From positions 1 through 5,023 of the forward strand of contig JAFAQG010000794.1 of NCBI GenBank assembly GCA_019246575.1: a stretch of DNA of 5,023 nucleotides, read 5' to 3'. Within the stretch, counting starts at the first letter, position 1; every line of letters begins with the position of its first letter. Under the pieces are notes generated by a model. That model saw only the letters and a list, made by a program, of their open reading frames with translations. It was not told the DNA's origin and did not search any database. The position numbers and the translations under genes were made by a program. Below, in pieces: positions 1 through 5,023 of this stretch. The stretch comes from Acidobacteriaceae bacterium (lineage in GTDB: Bacteria > Acidobacteriota > Terriglobia > Bryobacterales > Bryobacteraceae).

Positions 1-73
1 CGGCGGACTCGTCCCGGCTATCCGGCTCAATCGCGATTTCAGCCGCCTCTTGCTTTTCCTGTACTTCTTCCAT
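1..73 (-). CDS. scpB: Probable ScpB, segregation and condensation protein B (N-terminal fragment)
   Basis: Only the first 24 codons are in the window; the rest lies beyond the left edge. An ATG opens 5 bp after the scpA stop, and the frame stays open to the edge. The visible peptide starts MEEVQEKQEAAEIAIEPDSR and is strongly acidic and hydrophilic. That fits a disordered N-terminal tail ahead of the first winged-helix domain of ScpB, but carries no family signature. The name rests mainly on position: scpB very commonly follows scpA directly, and the 5-bp spacing implies co-transcription and probably translational coupling. ScpB is the KITE subunit that dimerises and binds the ScpA kleisin in the SMC condensin complex. 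Another protein starting here cannot be excluded from 24 residues. Confidence 0.62.
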   Translation of the reverse strand, partial: MEEVQEKQEAAEIAIEPDSRDESA

Positions 74-78
74 GCTGC

Positions 79-870
79 TCAGTGATATTCGTGTTCGACG
101 GCCGCGAGTTCTTGGCCCGAGCTCTGGACGTGCTCAAACGCCGAACCGCGGCGCAGGGCAATATCGCCGAAAGCCTCGCCCTGCGCAAGTTCTACCGCCT
201 GCCTCTTAACGAGCTCGAGAATAGCGAGGAAAAGGCAGATGATAGCCCGGCGGCTGCGCTGCTGATCGAATAATTGCGTTGCCGAAATGATTTCCTGATG
301 CGATCGCGCGAGCCGCTCTTGCAGGAGCTGAGCCATCTGCGGGACGCTGACATCTTCCTTCTCGACTTGATAGATCGGCCGGTTCTTCGCGCGTTCAAGC
401 ACCGTTTGAAACGTCTTCACCAGGTCGAAGATGGTGACCGCGAGACCGGGCCCCTCATCTTCGGCCACAAAGCGGTCCATCTGCGGATTCGACCAGACGG
501 CTTCCTCGATGACGCGCTTCTGCAGCAGCATCTCCGCGGCGTTCTTAAAGCGCTCGTGCTCGATTAGCTGGTCGACCAGCTCCTGCCGCGGATCCCCTTC
601 CGGTGCGATTTTCTGCAGCTCCGGATCCTGAGGCAGCAGCATTTTGCTCTTGATATGGATCAGCGTCGCAGCCATGTAGACGAACTCGGAGCTGAGCTCT
701 ATATCGAGTTCCATCGCGCGCTGCATGTACTCGAGATACTGCGCCGTGATGCGCGCGATCGGGATGTCGTAAATGTTGATGTGCTGCTTCCGAATAAGGT
801 CCAAAAGCAGGTCGAGAGGCCCTTCATACTGCTCCAGATGGAAGTTTAAGGGCGATGACACTAGATTCAC
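79..870 (-). CDS. scpA: ScpA, kleisin subunit of the SMC-ScpAB condensin complex
   Basis: 263 residues, close to the usual ScpA length of about 230-280. ScpA bridges the SMC heads and binds ScpB, and the complex compacts and segregates the chromosome in the cytoplasm. Diagnostic features are the N-terminal YEGPLDLLLDLIRKQ block (residues 15-29) followed by INIYDIPIARITAQYL (31-46), which is the SMC-neck-binding helical region. Next comes SEFVYMAATLIHIKSKMLLP (61-80), then a charged, variable middle (about 85-205). The C-terminal winged helix includes RRAIICLFLAILELVKRQ (207-224) and an AFGDI motif (233-237), and contacts the SMC cap. The start is GTG at 870-868; an in-frame GTG three codons later (861-859) is an alternative. 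Neither has a good Shine-Dalgarno sequence. An out-of-frame ATG-TGA overlaps the first GTG. The roughly 187 bp upstream, to the Uma2 stop, hold no gene I can support and may carry its promoter. The identification is firm; the exact start is less so. Confidence 0.95.
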   Translation of the reverse strand: MNLVSSPLNFHLEQYEGPLDLLLDLIRKQHINIYDIPIARITAQYLEYMQRAMELDIELSSEFVYMAATLIHIKSKMLLPQDPELQKIAPEGDPRQELVDQLIEHERFKNAAEMLLQKRVIEEAVWSNPQMDRFVAEDEGPGLAVTIFDLVKTFQTVLERAKNRPIYQVEKEDVSVPQMAQLLQERLARSHQEIISATQLFDQQRSRRAIICLFLAILELVKRQAVELAQGEAFGDIALRRGSAFEHVQSSGQELAAVEHEYH

Positions 871-1057
871 ATTAGCAAAGGGCAGCCGGCTTCCGAGGCC
901 GCGTACCGAACGAGCGAAACCGGCTGGGAAGGTGTTTGCGATTCGAACCCAATTGACGGAGCTCCCGCAGAATGAGGGACTTGGAGAGATTTTGCGAAAC
1001 GAACTCGTCGGTGGGAGAGGCCTGAAGAGAAATTGGGGGAAGACCGTGACTCGCGAT

Positions 1058-1582
1058 TTACGGACCGCGCCGGGCAGCCATTCTGGCTGCCATCTCAGCC
1101 CAGATCTGATCGACTTCGAGCGTGGACCCGTTTGTCAGATTTGCGCTTTGAATGCGTTCGAGATTGTTGGTTTCTCGACTCCACTGCCACGCCATTTTCG
1201 CTTCCGGATCGAATACGAAAATTTGGCGAACGGCGATCCGTGCATAATTACGGCATTTCTCAAAAACTTTTGTCATTGGGTCGTCGGACAGAATCTCGGC
1301 TGCGATGTCGACCGGTTTCGTTGGGTACGGCTGCTCGATCTCCGTCGCGGCGATGATGTCGGGGCGCGGCTGCCAGTTCGAGTCAATGCGCAGATCGATC
1401 TCTGAGGCAGTCGCGTACCCCGCTCTGTAGAAGAACTCAGCCAAAATGAGCTGTAGGAGTCCATGTAACCAGGTGGGCATACCTTTTTGGACGACCTCTC
1501 CGAACCAGTATTCGTACCCGTGCTCATTTGCATACTGCGCGTTGAACTGTTCCAAGGTGAGCAGGGTCGTTCCGGCGGCCAT
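1058..1582 (-). CDS. Uma2 family protein (PD-(D/E)XK nuclease-like fold, DUF820)
   Basis: 174 residues, slightly short but within the range of Uma2 (DUF820) proteins. The family has a restriction-endonuclease-like fold and is classed as putative endonucleases; no cellular role is established. Visible signatures are a start region with LTLEQFNAQY, an H-containing helix (HGLLQLILAEFF, 40-51), and D-L-R-I followed by the RPD motif (73-75) with the candidate catalytic Asp75. These are followed by AAEILSDD (94-101) with the candidate Glu96, and K105..EKCRNYARIAVRQIFVFDP (to 126), which matches the usual family ending of a Y-containing helix followed by a short strand with a DP turn. The active-site pattern therefore looks intact. 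The start is ATG at 1582-1580 with a weak GGAA 9 nt upstream. It stands alone, with 109 bp before it and about 187 bp after it. Uma2 genes are often multicopy and scattered in cyanobacteria and soil bacteria, so this one may be an accessory insertion between the envelope genes and scpA. Confidence 0.85.
   Translation of the reverse strand: MAAGTTLLTLEQFNAQYANEHGYEYWFGEVVQKGMPTWLHGLLQLILAEFFYRAGYATASEIDLRIDSNWQPRPDIIAATEIEQPYPTKPVDIAAEILSDDPMTKVFEKCRNYARIAVRQIFVFDPEAKMAWQWSRETNNLERIQSANLTNGSTLEVDQIWAEMAARMAARRGP
1073..1091. repeat. Perfect 8-bp inverted repeat with 3-nt loop inside the Uma2 C-terminus
   Basis: GGCAGCCA at 1073-1080 and its exact reverse complement TGGCTGCC at 1084-1091 flank a 3-nt loop. 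On the coding strand the segment encodes most of the duplicated peptide MAARMAAR (residues 164-171 of the Uma2 protein). No T-run follows on the minus strand, so it is not a standard intrinsic terminator. It could form a stable mRNA 3' hairpin near the stop, or be a by-product of the short repeat in the protein. Confidence 0.55.
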
Positions 1583-1691
1583 AGTTTATTATTCCGGGCG
1601 CGATCTAGAGCGATAAGCTTGTTCGAGCGATGGTGAGGATGTTGCCCGAAAAACCGGCACGGGCCAGCGGAAATACGAGGTGAACGCAACA

Positions 1692-2369
1692 CTACAGGAT
1701 GTTAATGGCACGGGCAGCGAGGATGGCGATGGTTCCGAGCGATATGCAGCTTTGAATAATCATCAGTATCTTGGCCCAGGCAGAGAGTACGGGAACGTCC
1801 GTAGGCGAAAATGCCGTGCTGGTGTTGAACGCTAGAAAAAGATAGTCGACGAAACCTGGTTTCCAGGCTTCCGCCCCGGCTTTCAACGCGGGCGGCAGCG
1901 TCATCTGCGGAAACAGGAAAGCGCCCTGCGTGTGCATAGACCGTGTGTCTCTACGATGCGGGCCGCCTGCATCCAATCGCCAATACCAGGATGCAAATAG
2001 GAGGATGTTACTAACCCAGAGCGCCACAGCGGAGCGCAGTAATTCGGTAGGTCCTTCTTTCTTGCCCGGCAGTCCTGAAATGAGCATGCCGAGGGACCAA
2101 ATTAAGGTAACTGTGATAGTCATCAGCAGGACGAGGCCGGCCGTCTGATTCAGATTTGAGCGCCCGGCATGGTGCGACACGACTGCGATGGCCAGCATTA
2201 CCAGGATGAGCAGCACGATCAGCCACGTAGGTCCAGGAGTGAGGCGCTCCGGCAGCAGCAGATGAAGACCCGCCATAGCGAGAATGGCAACCAGCGCCGG
2301 CCAGCGCGGTTCGGCACGGGTCTGGTGTGTCCCGCTGTTACGCTGCTTAGGCTCCGCTACGGTGCTCAT
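1692..2369 (-). CDS. Polytopic membrane protein with a channel-like C-terminal pore module lacking a GYG filter
   Basis: 225 residues; I do not recognise a named gene. A charged cytoplasm-like N-terminus (1-22) is followed by hydrophobic segments at about 24-40, 47-64, 76-98 and 113-128. Then comes WYWRLDAGGPHRRD (128-141), an amphipathic stretch, and a final pair of elements. The final region, FVDYLFLAFNTSTAFSPTDV (173-192) followed by a long hydrophobic helix (about 199-223), has the layout of a pore helix, filter loop and inner helix of two-TM ion channels. It also resembles the end of DUF1345-like membrane proteins. However, the filter position reads STAFSPTD instead of a TxGYG sequence, so potassium selectivity is not supported. 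The start is ATG at 2369-2367, with no Shine-Dalgarno sequence; the ATG overlaps the stop of a 13-codon mini-ORF (ATGA), so translation may depend on coupling. It is the last gene of the presumed lspA-lgt-LMF unit. A role in ion or solute passage is inference only. Confidence 0.75.
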   Translation of the reverse strand: MSTVAEPKQRNSGTHQTRAEPRWPALVAILAMAGLHLLLPERLTPGPTWLIVLLILVMLAIAVVSHHAGRSNLNQTAGLVLLMTITVTLIWSLGMLISGLPGKKEGPTELLRSAVALWVSNILLFASWYWRLDAGGPHRRDTRSMHTQGAFLFPQMTLPPALKAGAEAWKPGFVDYLFLAFNTSTAFSPTDVPVLSAWAKILMIIQSCISLGTIAILAARAINIL

Positions 2370-2407
2370 TGATTACAGTTTGCTTCGACTACAGTTTGCT
2401 CCGTCAT
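2366..2407 (-). other. 13-codon mini-ORF linking the LMF and channel-like genes
   Basis: An ATG at 2407-2405 overlaps the stop of the lipase-maturation-factor gene as TGATG. It opens a frame encoding MTEQTVVEANCNQ, which ends with TGA at 2368-2366. That stop overlaps the ATG of the 225-residue membrane protein as ATGA. The mini-ORF thus fills the whole intergenic gap and could carry terminating ribosomes to a start codon that lacks its own Shine-Dalgarno sequence. Translation of the mini-ORF is unproven, and a chance arrangement in 37 bp is possible. Confidence 0.35.
2374..2400. repeat. 11-bp direct repeat, period 16, in the LMF/channel-like gap
   Basis: TACAGTTTGCT occurs at 2374-2384 and again, identically, at 2390-2400, with a 5-bp spacer. 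On the coding strand it reads AGCAAACTGTA twice. It sits immediately before the start codon of the 225-residue membrane protein. It may be a local duplication, or a paired binding site for a regulator; nothing else in the sequence supports an operator. Confidence 0.6.
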
Positions 2408-3852
2408 CACTGAGCTCGGAGAGAGACGGGGCCGAACCATGGTCCTAAAAGTGTCCGCTGCCAAACGGCGCCAGTGTCTCGGCGCTCCGCCGGAGTAGTG
2501 AACCGGTACTCATACAGCAGTGCACGCACGTAACGTGGCGGGTTCGAAAATGGCGATGTGTCGATCAGGTTCAGGGCCGGCGAGTTTCCTGTTAGCAAAC
2601 GATACATTAACCCACCGACCCAGGTGTTTTCCTGATAATTACCTAGACCTGCAAACCACATCTGCCAGTCTAGCCGCGGCTGGTACGGCGCAACGAAAGG
2701 CAAACCGCGATGGAGCTCACCGGGCTTGTACGGAAACGAGTACTCTTTCCAAGTAACCTGGTCATCGGAGCCCTCAATGATTACTTCTGCGCGCGTTGTT
2801 GTCATTACGGCAAACAGTCCGTACGTATTTACAATTTCAAAGGGACTAACCAGCCCTGTAAGCCTCGAAAATTGCCTGCCGAATACCGGCAGAACCATAT
2901 CGAACAGTTCTACTGCGCCGAGTAACATTAACGCAATAACAACAGCGCTTAAGATGGACTGCAACGATGCCCTCGGAACGCGCAGAACACCTCTCCGTAA
3001 GAAGCGGGTCAGAGGAATGAAGGTGGAATCGTCGAAAGCCCATAAGCAAAGCGCGAGCGTCAGCATGTTAAAGAATGCATAGTTGCCCGTAACGATGATC
3101 AGGACCTGAAGGAACATCAGAAACGCAGCACCGATGTGACGGACGCGTCTTGGTCCGAACAGAAGAAACGGCGCGACGAGCTCGATCATCAGGGTGGCAG
3201 CCGTCATGGAATCAAGCATCCACGCGGGCAATCGGTACGCATAATAAGCGATTGGGTTGGGCAGCGGCTGCGTCATGAAGTGATAGCGCAACGCGTGCAG
3301 GTTGCGCCAGTTAGCGTCATGTGATAGTAGCTTGACCATTCCGGATTCGAACATGAGCCGAAAAAGCAAGAAGCGATAAGCCCAAACCAGAATCCGGGTT
3401 CCGGCAAATAATGCGAGGAAGCCGGATTCGAGCAGCAGCGCATCCCACTGAAAATTGGTAAATGGCTGCCCGACTACGACAACAGATAGATACAGCACCC
3501 AGCAAACTGCTGCGGCAATGCGAGTAAAGTAACCCCCGATGAGGAAGATCGCAGCGACGCATCCGATGATACAGCAGGCCATGAGTGTCGAATCCGTCAG
3601 GCGCAACCAGAGGAGAGTCGGTATTTCGAGGAAAGCTTTTGCGCCGAGTCCCGCGCGAGCTTCCGCAAGAAACTGTCCGGCGGGAACGATGCCGCGCGTC
3701 CCGATCAAGCCCACAATCTGCGGCCAAAACGATCCGAATGCGGCGAGGTAAACCACTCCAAGCAGGCGTAGAAACAGCGCCTCGGTAAGTTCGAATGACC
3801 CGGCGCTAGCGAGTCGAATTGAGATGTTCGCCGCGAGGTGGCGCAAGCTCAT
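2407..3852 (-). CDS. Lipase maturation factor family protein (LMF1/LMF2-like)
   Basis: 481 residues, polytopic. Vertebrate LMF1 is an ER membrane chaperone needed for folding of dimeric lipases; bacterial homologues are widespread but their clients are unknown. Family hallmarks are NFQWDALLLESGFL (133-146), RLMFESGMVKLLS (165-177) and LHALRYHFMTQPLPNP (185-200), the last being the most diagnostic. They also include GNYAFFNMLTLAL (256-268), VNTYGLFAVMTTTR (341-354) and APYQPRLDWQMWFAGLG (388-404). Hydrophobic segments occupy about 25-50, 88-128, 137-170, 215-233, 240-275 and 298-325. The soluble C-terminus (about 340-460) corresponds to the conserved domain in which LMF1 binds lipase, and should face the periplasm if the topology is conserved. 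The start is ATG at 3852-3850, with GGGA 6 nt upstream (ACGGGAATCCC). It lies 46 bp after lgt, so it is likely co-transcribed with the lipoprotein genes. The family call is firm; the substrate is unknown. Confidence 0.93.
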   Translation of the reverse strand: MSLRHLAANISIRLASAGSFELTEALFLRLLGVVYLAAFGSFWPQIVGLIGTRGIVPAGQFLAEARAGLGAKAFLEIPTLLWLRLTDSTLMACCIIGCVAAIFLIGGYFTRIAAAVCWVLYLSVVVVGQPFTNFQWDALLLESGFLALFAGTRILVWAYRFLLFRLMFESGMVKLLSHDANWRNLHALRYHFMTQPLPNPIAYYAYRLPAWMLDSMTAATLMIELVAPFLLFGPRRVRHIGAAFLMFLQVLIIVTGNYAFFNMLTLALCLWAFDDSTFIPLTRFLRRGVLRVPRASLQSILSAVVIALMLLGAVELFDMVLPVFGRQFSRLTGLVSPFEIVNTYGLFAVMTTTRAEVIIEGSDDQVTWKEYSFPYKPGELHRGLPFVAPYQPRLDWQMWFAGLGNYQENTWVGGLMYRLLTGNSPALNLIDTSPFSNPPRYVRALLYEYRFTTPAERRDTGAVWQRTLLGPWFGPVSLRAQ

Positions 3853-3898
3853 GGGATTCCCGTGCTAACGATCCGCGAAATGCAGATCACACGTGGGG

Positions 3899-4696
3899 TT
3901 ACGCATGCAGGCGTTCGATGTTTGGTGTTGAAACCGGCGACGTTTCGCGTGCACGAAGCAGAATGAGCGCGCCGGTCACGAAGAGCGCGAGCGCAATCCA
4001 TTGCGTCAACGAAAAAGGACCCGCAAGCGCCTGTTCATGTTCACGGTAGAACTCGATGATAAACCGTGCGGCAGAGTAAAGGATCAGATAAAGTCCGATT
4101 ACGCTTCCGCTGCGATGCGAACGGCTGAAATGCCGGTACAGCACGGCGAAGATGATCAGGTCCGCCGCCGATTCATACAGCTGAACGGGATGCAATGTTC
4201 TGTCGAGCGGCACGGGCGCGGCTGCGTCGGAGCGGAAGCGAACGCCCCAGGGTAGATTACAATCCTTTCCCCAGCAGCACCCGGCCGCAAAGCAGCCGAG
4301 CCTTCCGATGGATTGACCGAGCGCGACACCGGGAGCGAAGACGTCCATGGTCGTCAATAGAGGCAGCCGCCGCTGCTGCATGTAGACGATTGCGACTGCG
4401 AGGGCGGCTATGAAGCCGCCGTGAAACACCCCGGCAGCTTGAAGCGTTTCTAATGTAAAAATTTCGCCGGGATGATGCACATAGTACCCGAGATCGAACA
4501 GGATCATGCACAGCTTCGCTCCCAGGATTCCGGCAATGGCACAGTAGACGGCCAGATTAGTAATTTCGTCCGGCGCTAAACTTATGCGGCGTGCCAGACG
4601 CAGTGTGACTCCGAGTCCGGCCAGAAAGGCGAGCGCGACAAGCACACCATATGTCGGCAGGTAAAAGGACCCAATACTAACTAGCTTTGGTAACAT
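3899..4696 (-). CDS. lgt: Prolipoprotein diacylglyceryl transferase (Lgt)
   Basis: 265 residues, a normal length. Lgt moves diacylglycerol from phosphatidylglycerol to the lipobox cysteine of preprolipoproteins at the inner membrane, the first step of lipoprotein maturation. It shows the N-terminal LPTYGVLVALAFLAGL helix (13-28) with the conserved Tyr16, and VFHGGFIAAL (90-99) with the catalytic-region His92-Gly-Gly. The signature follows as GQSIGRLGCFAAGCCWGK (127-144), then the HPVQLYES block (169-176) and SAARFIIEFYREHEQ (208-222) with conserved Arg and Glu. Several hydrophobic helices fit the seven-TM fold. In the signature, the positions of E. coli Asn146 and Glu151 are both Cys (C135 and C140, followed by C141). 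I recall this GCF..GCC form from other phyla, so it need not mean loss of activity. The start is ATG at 4696-4694, 6 bp after the lspA stop; a GGAA lies in the lspA 3' end. It is the second gene of the envelope unit. Confidence 0.96.
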   Translation of the reverse strand: MLPKLVSIGSFYLPTYGVLVALAFLAGLGVTLRLARRISLAPDEITNLAVYCAIAGILGAKLCMILFDLGYYVHHPGEIFTLETLQAAGVFHGGFIAALAVAIVYMQQRRLPLLTTMDVFAPGVALGQSIGRLGCFAAGCCWGKDCNLPWGVRFRSDAAAPVPLDRTLHPVQLYESAADLIIFAVLYRHFSRSHRSGSVIGLYLILYSAARFIIEFYREHEQALAGPFSLTQWIALALFVTGALILLRARETSPVSTPNIERLHA

Positions 4697-4702
4697 GCGG
4701 CG

Positions 4703-5023
4703 CTATTTCCGCGCTAATTCCGAGCGGTCGGATATCGGCTTGCGTCGCGGCCTTACTAAATCGATGAGCAGGGCGATTGCTCCGACGGTAATGGCGCTAT
4801 CGGCAACGTTGAATGCCGGGAACGACCAGAGGCCGTGATAAACCTCCAAAAAATCCGTGACCATGCCGTGTACGATGCGGTCGTAAAGATTTCCGACTGC
4901 GCCGCCCAGAATAAGCGACAATCCGATTCTTGTCGCGAGTGCTTCAAAAGAAGTCCTCCTGCTCCAAAGAGCGGAGGCGACGAATATCAGCACGAGACTG
5001 GATACACCAATAAGGATGCAGCT
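4703..5023 (-). CDS. lspA: Lipoprotein signal peptidase II (LspA), C-terminal part
   Basis: 106 C-terminal residues are visible. The frame is open through the right edge, so roughly 60 N-terminal residues are missing, judging by the usual length of 160-190. A GTG at 4993-4991 is an internal valine, not the start. LspA is an integral membrane aspartyl protease that cuts the signal peptide from diacylglyceryl-prolipoproteins made by Lgt. The fragment carries [15 protein letters not shown] (residues 39-53 of the fragment), MVTDFLEVY (54-62) and [14 protein letters not shown] (68-81). The Asp residues of VTDF (57) and NVADS (75) match the catalytic pair of the family, and Asp48 of NLYDR is also conserved. 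A last hydrophobic helix (about 77-90) ends in a basic, hydrophilic tail, [16 protein letters not shown]. Placement 6 bp before lgt puts both lipoprotein-processing enzymes in one unit. It appears functional as far as it can be seen. Confidence 0.95.
   Translation of the reverse strand, partial: SCILIGVSSLVLIFVASALWSRRTSFEALATRIGLSLILGGAVGNLYDRIVHGMVTDFLEVYHGLWSFPAFNVADSAITVGAIALLIDLVRPRRKPISDRSELARK

Noticed and set aside
925..960. tRNA 3'-end-like sequence on the minus strand: a GGGTTCGAATC T-loop motif, a possible T-stem with 4 of 5 pairs, then seven bases, C and CCA.
   Set aside because: No matching 5' acceptor strand, D-arm or acceptable anticodon loop (no T before a plausible anticodon) is found in the next 80 bases upstream. 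At most it is a decayed tRNA end; chance is as likely.
1073..1091. The 8-bp hairpin near the end of the Uma2 gene as an intrinsic terminator.
   Set aside because: It lies within codons encoding a MAARMAAR repeat and has no U-tract on the coding strand, so it is listed only as an inverted repeat.
773..1405. Plus-strand open frame of about 210 codons crossing the scpA-Uma2 gap.
   Set aside because: It overlaps two well-supported minus-strand genes, its product is low in recognisable features, and it looks like an antisense shadow of GC-rich codons.
1644..1664. Possible terminator after the channel-like gene: GCCCG at 1644-1648 pairing with CGGGC at 1660-1664.
   Set aside because: The stem is only 5 bp with an 11-nt loop. 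The T-run lies inside the loop, not after the stem, on the minus strand, so it is not a credible intrinsic terminator.
3317..3727. Minus-strand open frame of 136 codons inside the LMF gene.
   Set aside because: It is fully nested in another frame of a gene with strong family motifs, and has no motif of its own.
4703..4993. Taking the GTG at 4993-4991 as the lspA start.
   Set aside because: The frame is open upstream to the window edge with hydrophobic residues ([12 protein letters not shown]) continuing a membrane helix, and LspA needs a further N-terminal part, so the gene is simply cut by the edge.

Overview
The window is a bacterial chromosomal segment in which every gene I can support lies on the minus strand, so it reads from right to left. 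GC content looks moderate, in the mid-50s by eye. The gene content is a lipoprotein-processing pair, a bacterial lipase-maturation-factor homologue, a Uma2-family gene and the scpA-scpB condensin pair. This would suit a free-living soil-type bacterium, and Acidobacteriota is my best guess. That guess rests on general impression of gene content and protein style, not on a marker gene.

Layout, in direction of transcription. (1) The 3' part of lspA (signal peptidase II), cut by the right edge of the window, is followed 6 bp later by a complete lgt (prolipoprotein diacylglyceryl transferase). These are the second and first enzymes of lipoprotein maturation. (2) After 46 bp comes a 481-residue polytopic membrane protein of the lipase maturation factor (LMF1/LMF2-like) family. 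(3) After 37 bp comes a 225-residue membrane protein whose C-terminus resembles the pore module of a two-TM channel but lacks the TxGYG filter. The 37-bp junction holds a 13-codon mini-ORF that overlaps the stop of the upstream gene (TGATG) and the start of the downstream gene (ATGA), and contains an 11-bp direct repeat. (4) After a 109-bp gap comes a stand-alone Uma2-family gene (PD-(D/E)XK-like fold). (5) After about 187 bp without a gene comes scpA, followed 5 bp later by the start of what is very probably scpB, cut by the left edge.

How they work together: lspA-lgt-LMF-channel-like looks like one envelope-related transcription unit, with lipidation, signal-peptide removal and possibly folding or maturation of exported proteins. 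scpA-scpB is a separate chromosome-segregation unit whose products form the kleisin/KITE part of the SMC complex. The Uma2 gene between them looks like an accessory insertion. No rRNA, tRNA, CRISPR, IS element or convincing intrinsic terminator was found. No stretch over 300 bases lacks a gene.

I did not find a clear new defence or mobile system. The items most worth a second look are the filter-less channel-like protein, the LMF homologue beside lgt-lspA, the cysteine-substituted Lgt signature, and the mini-ORF junction.
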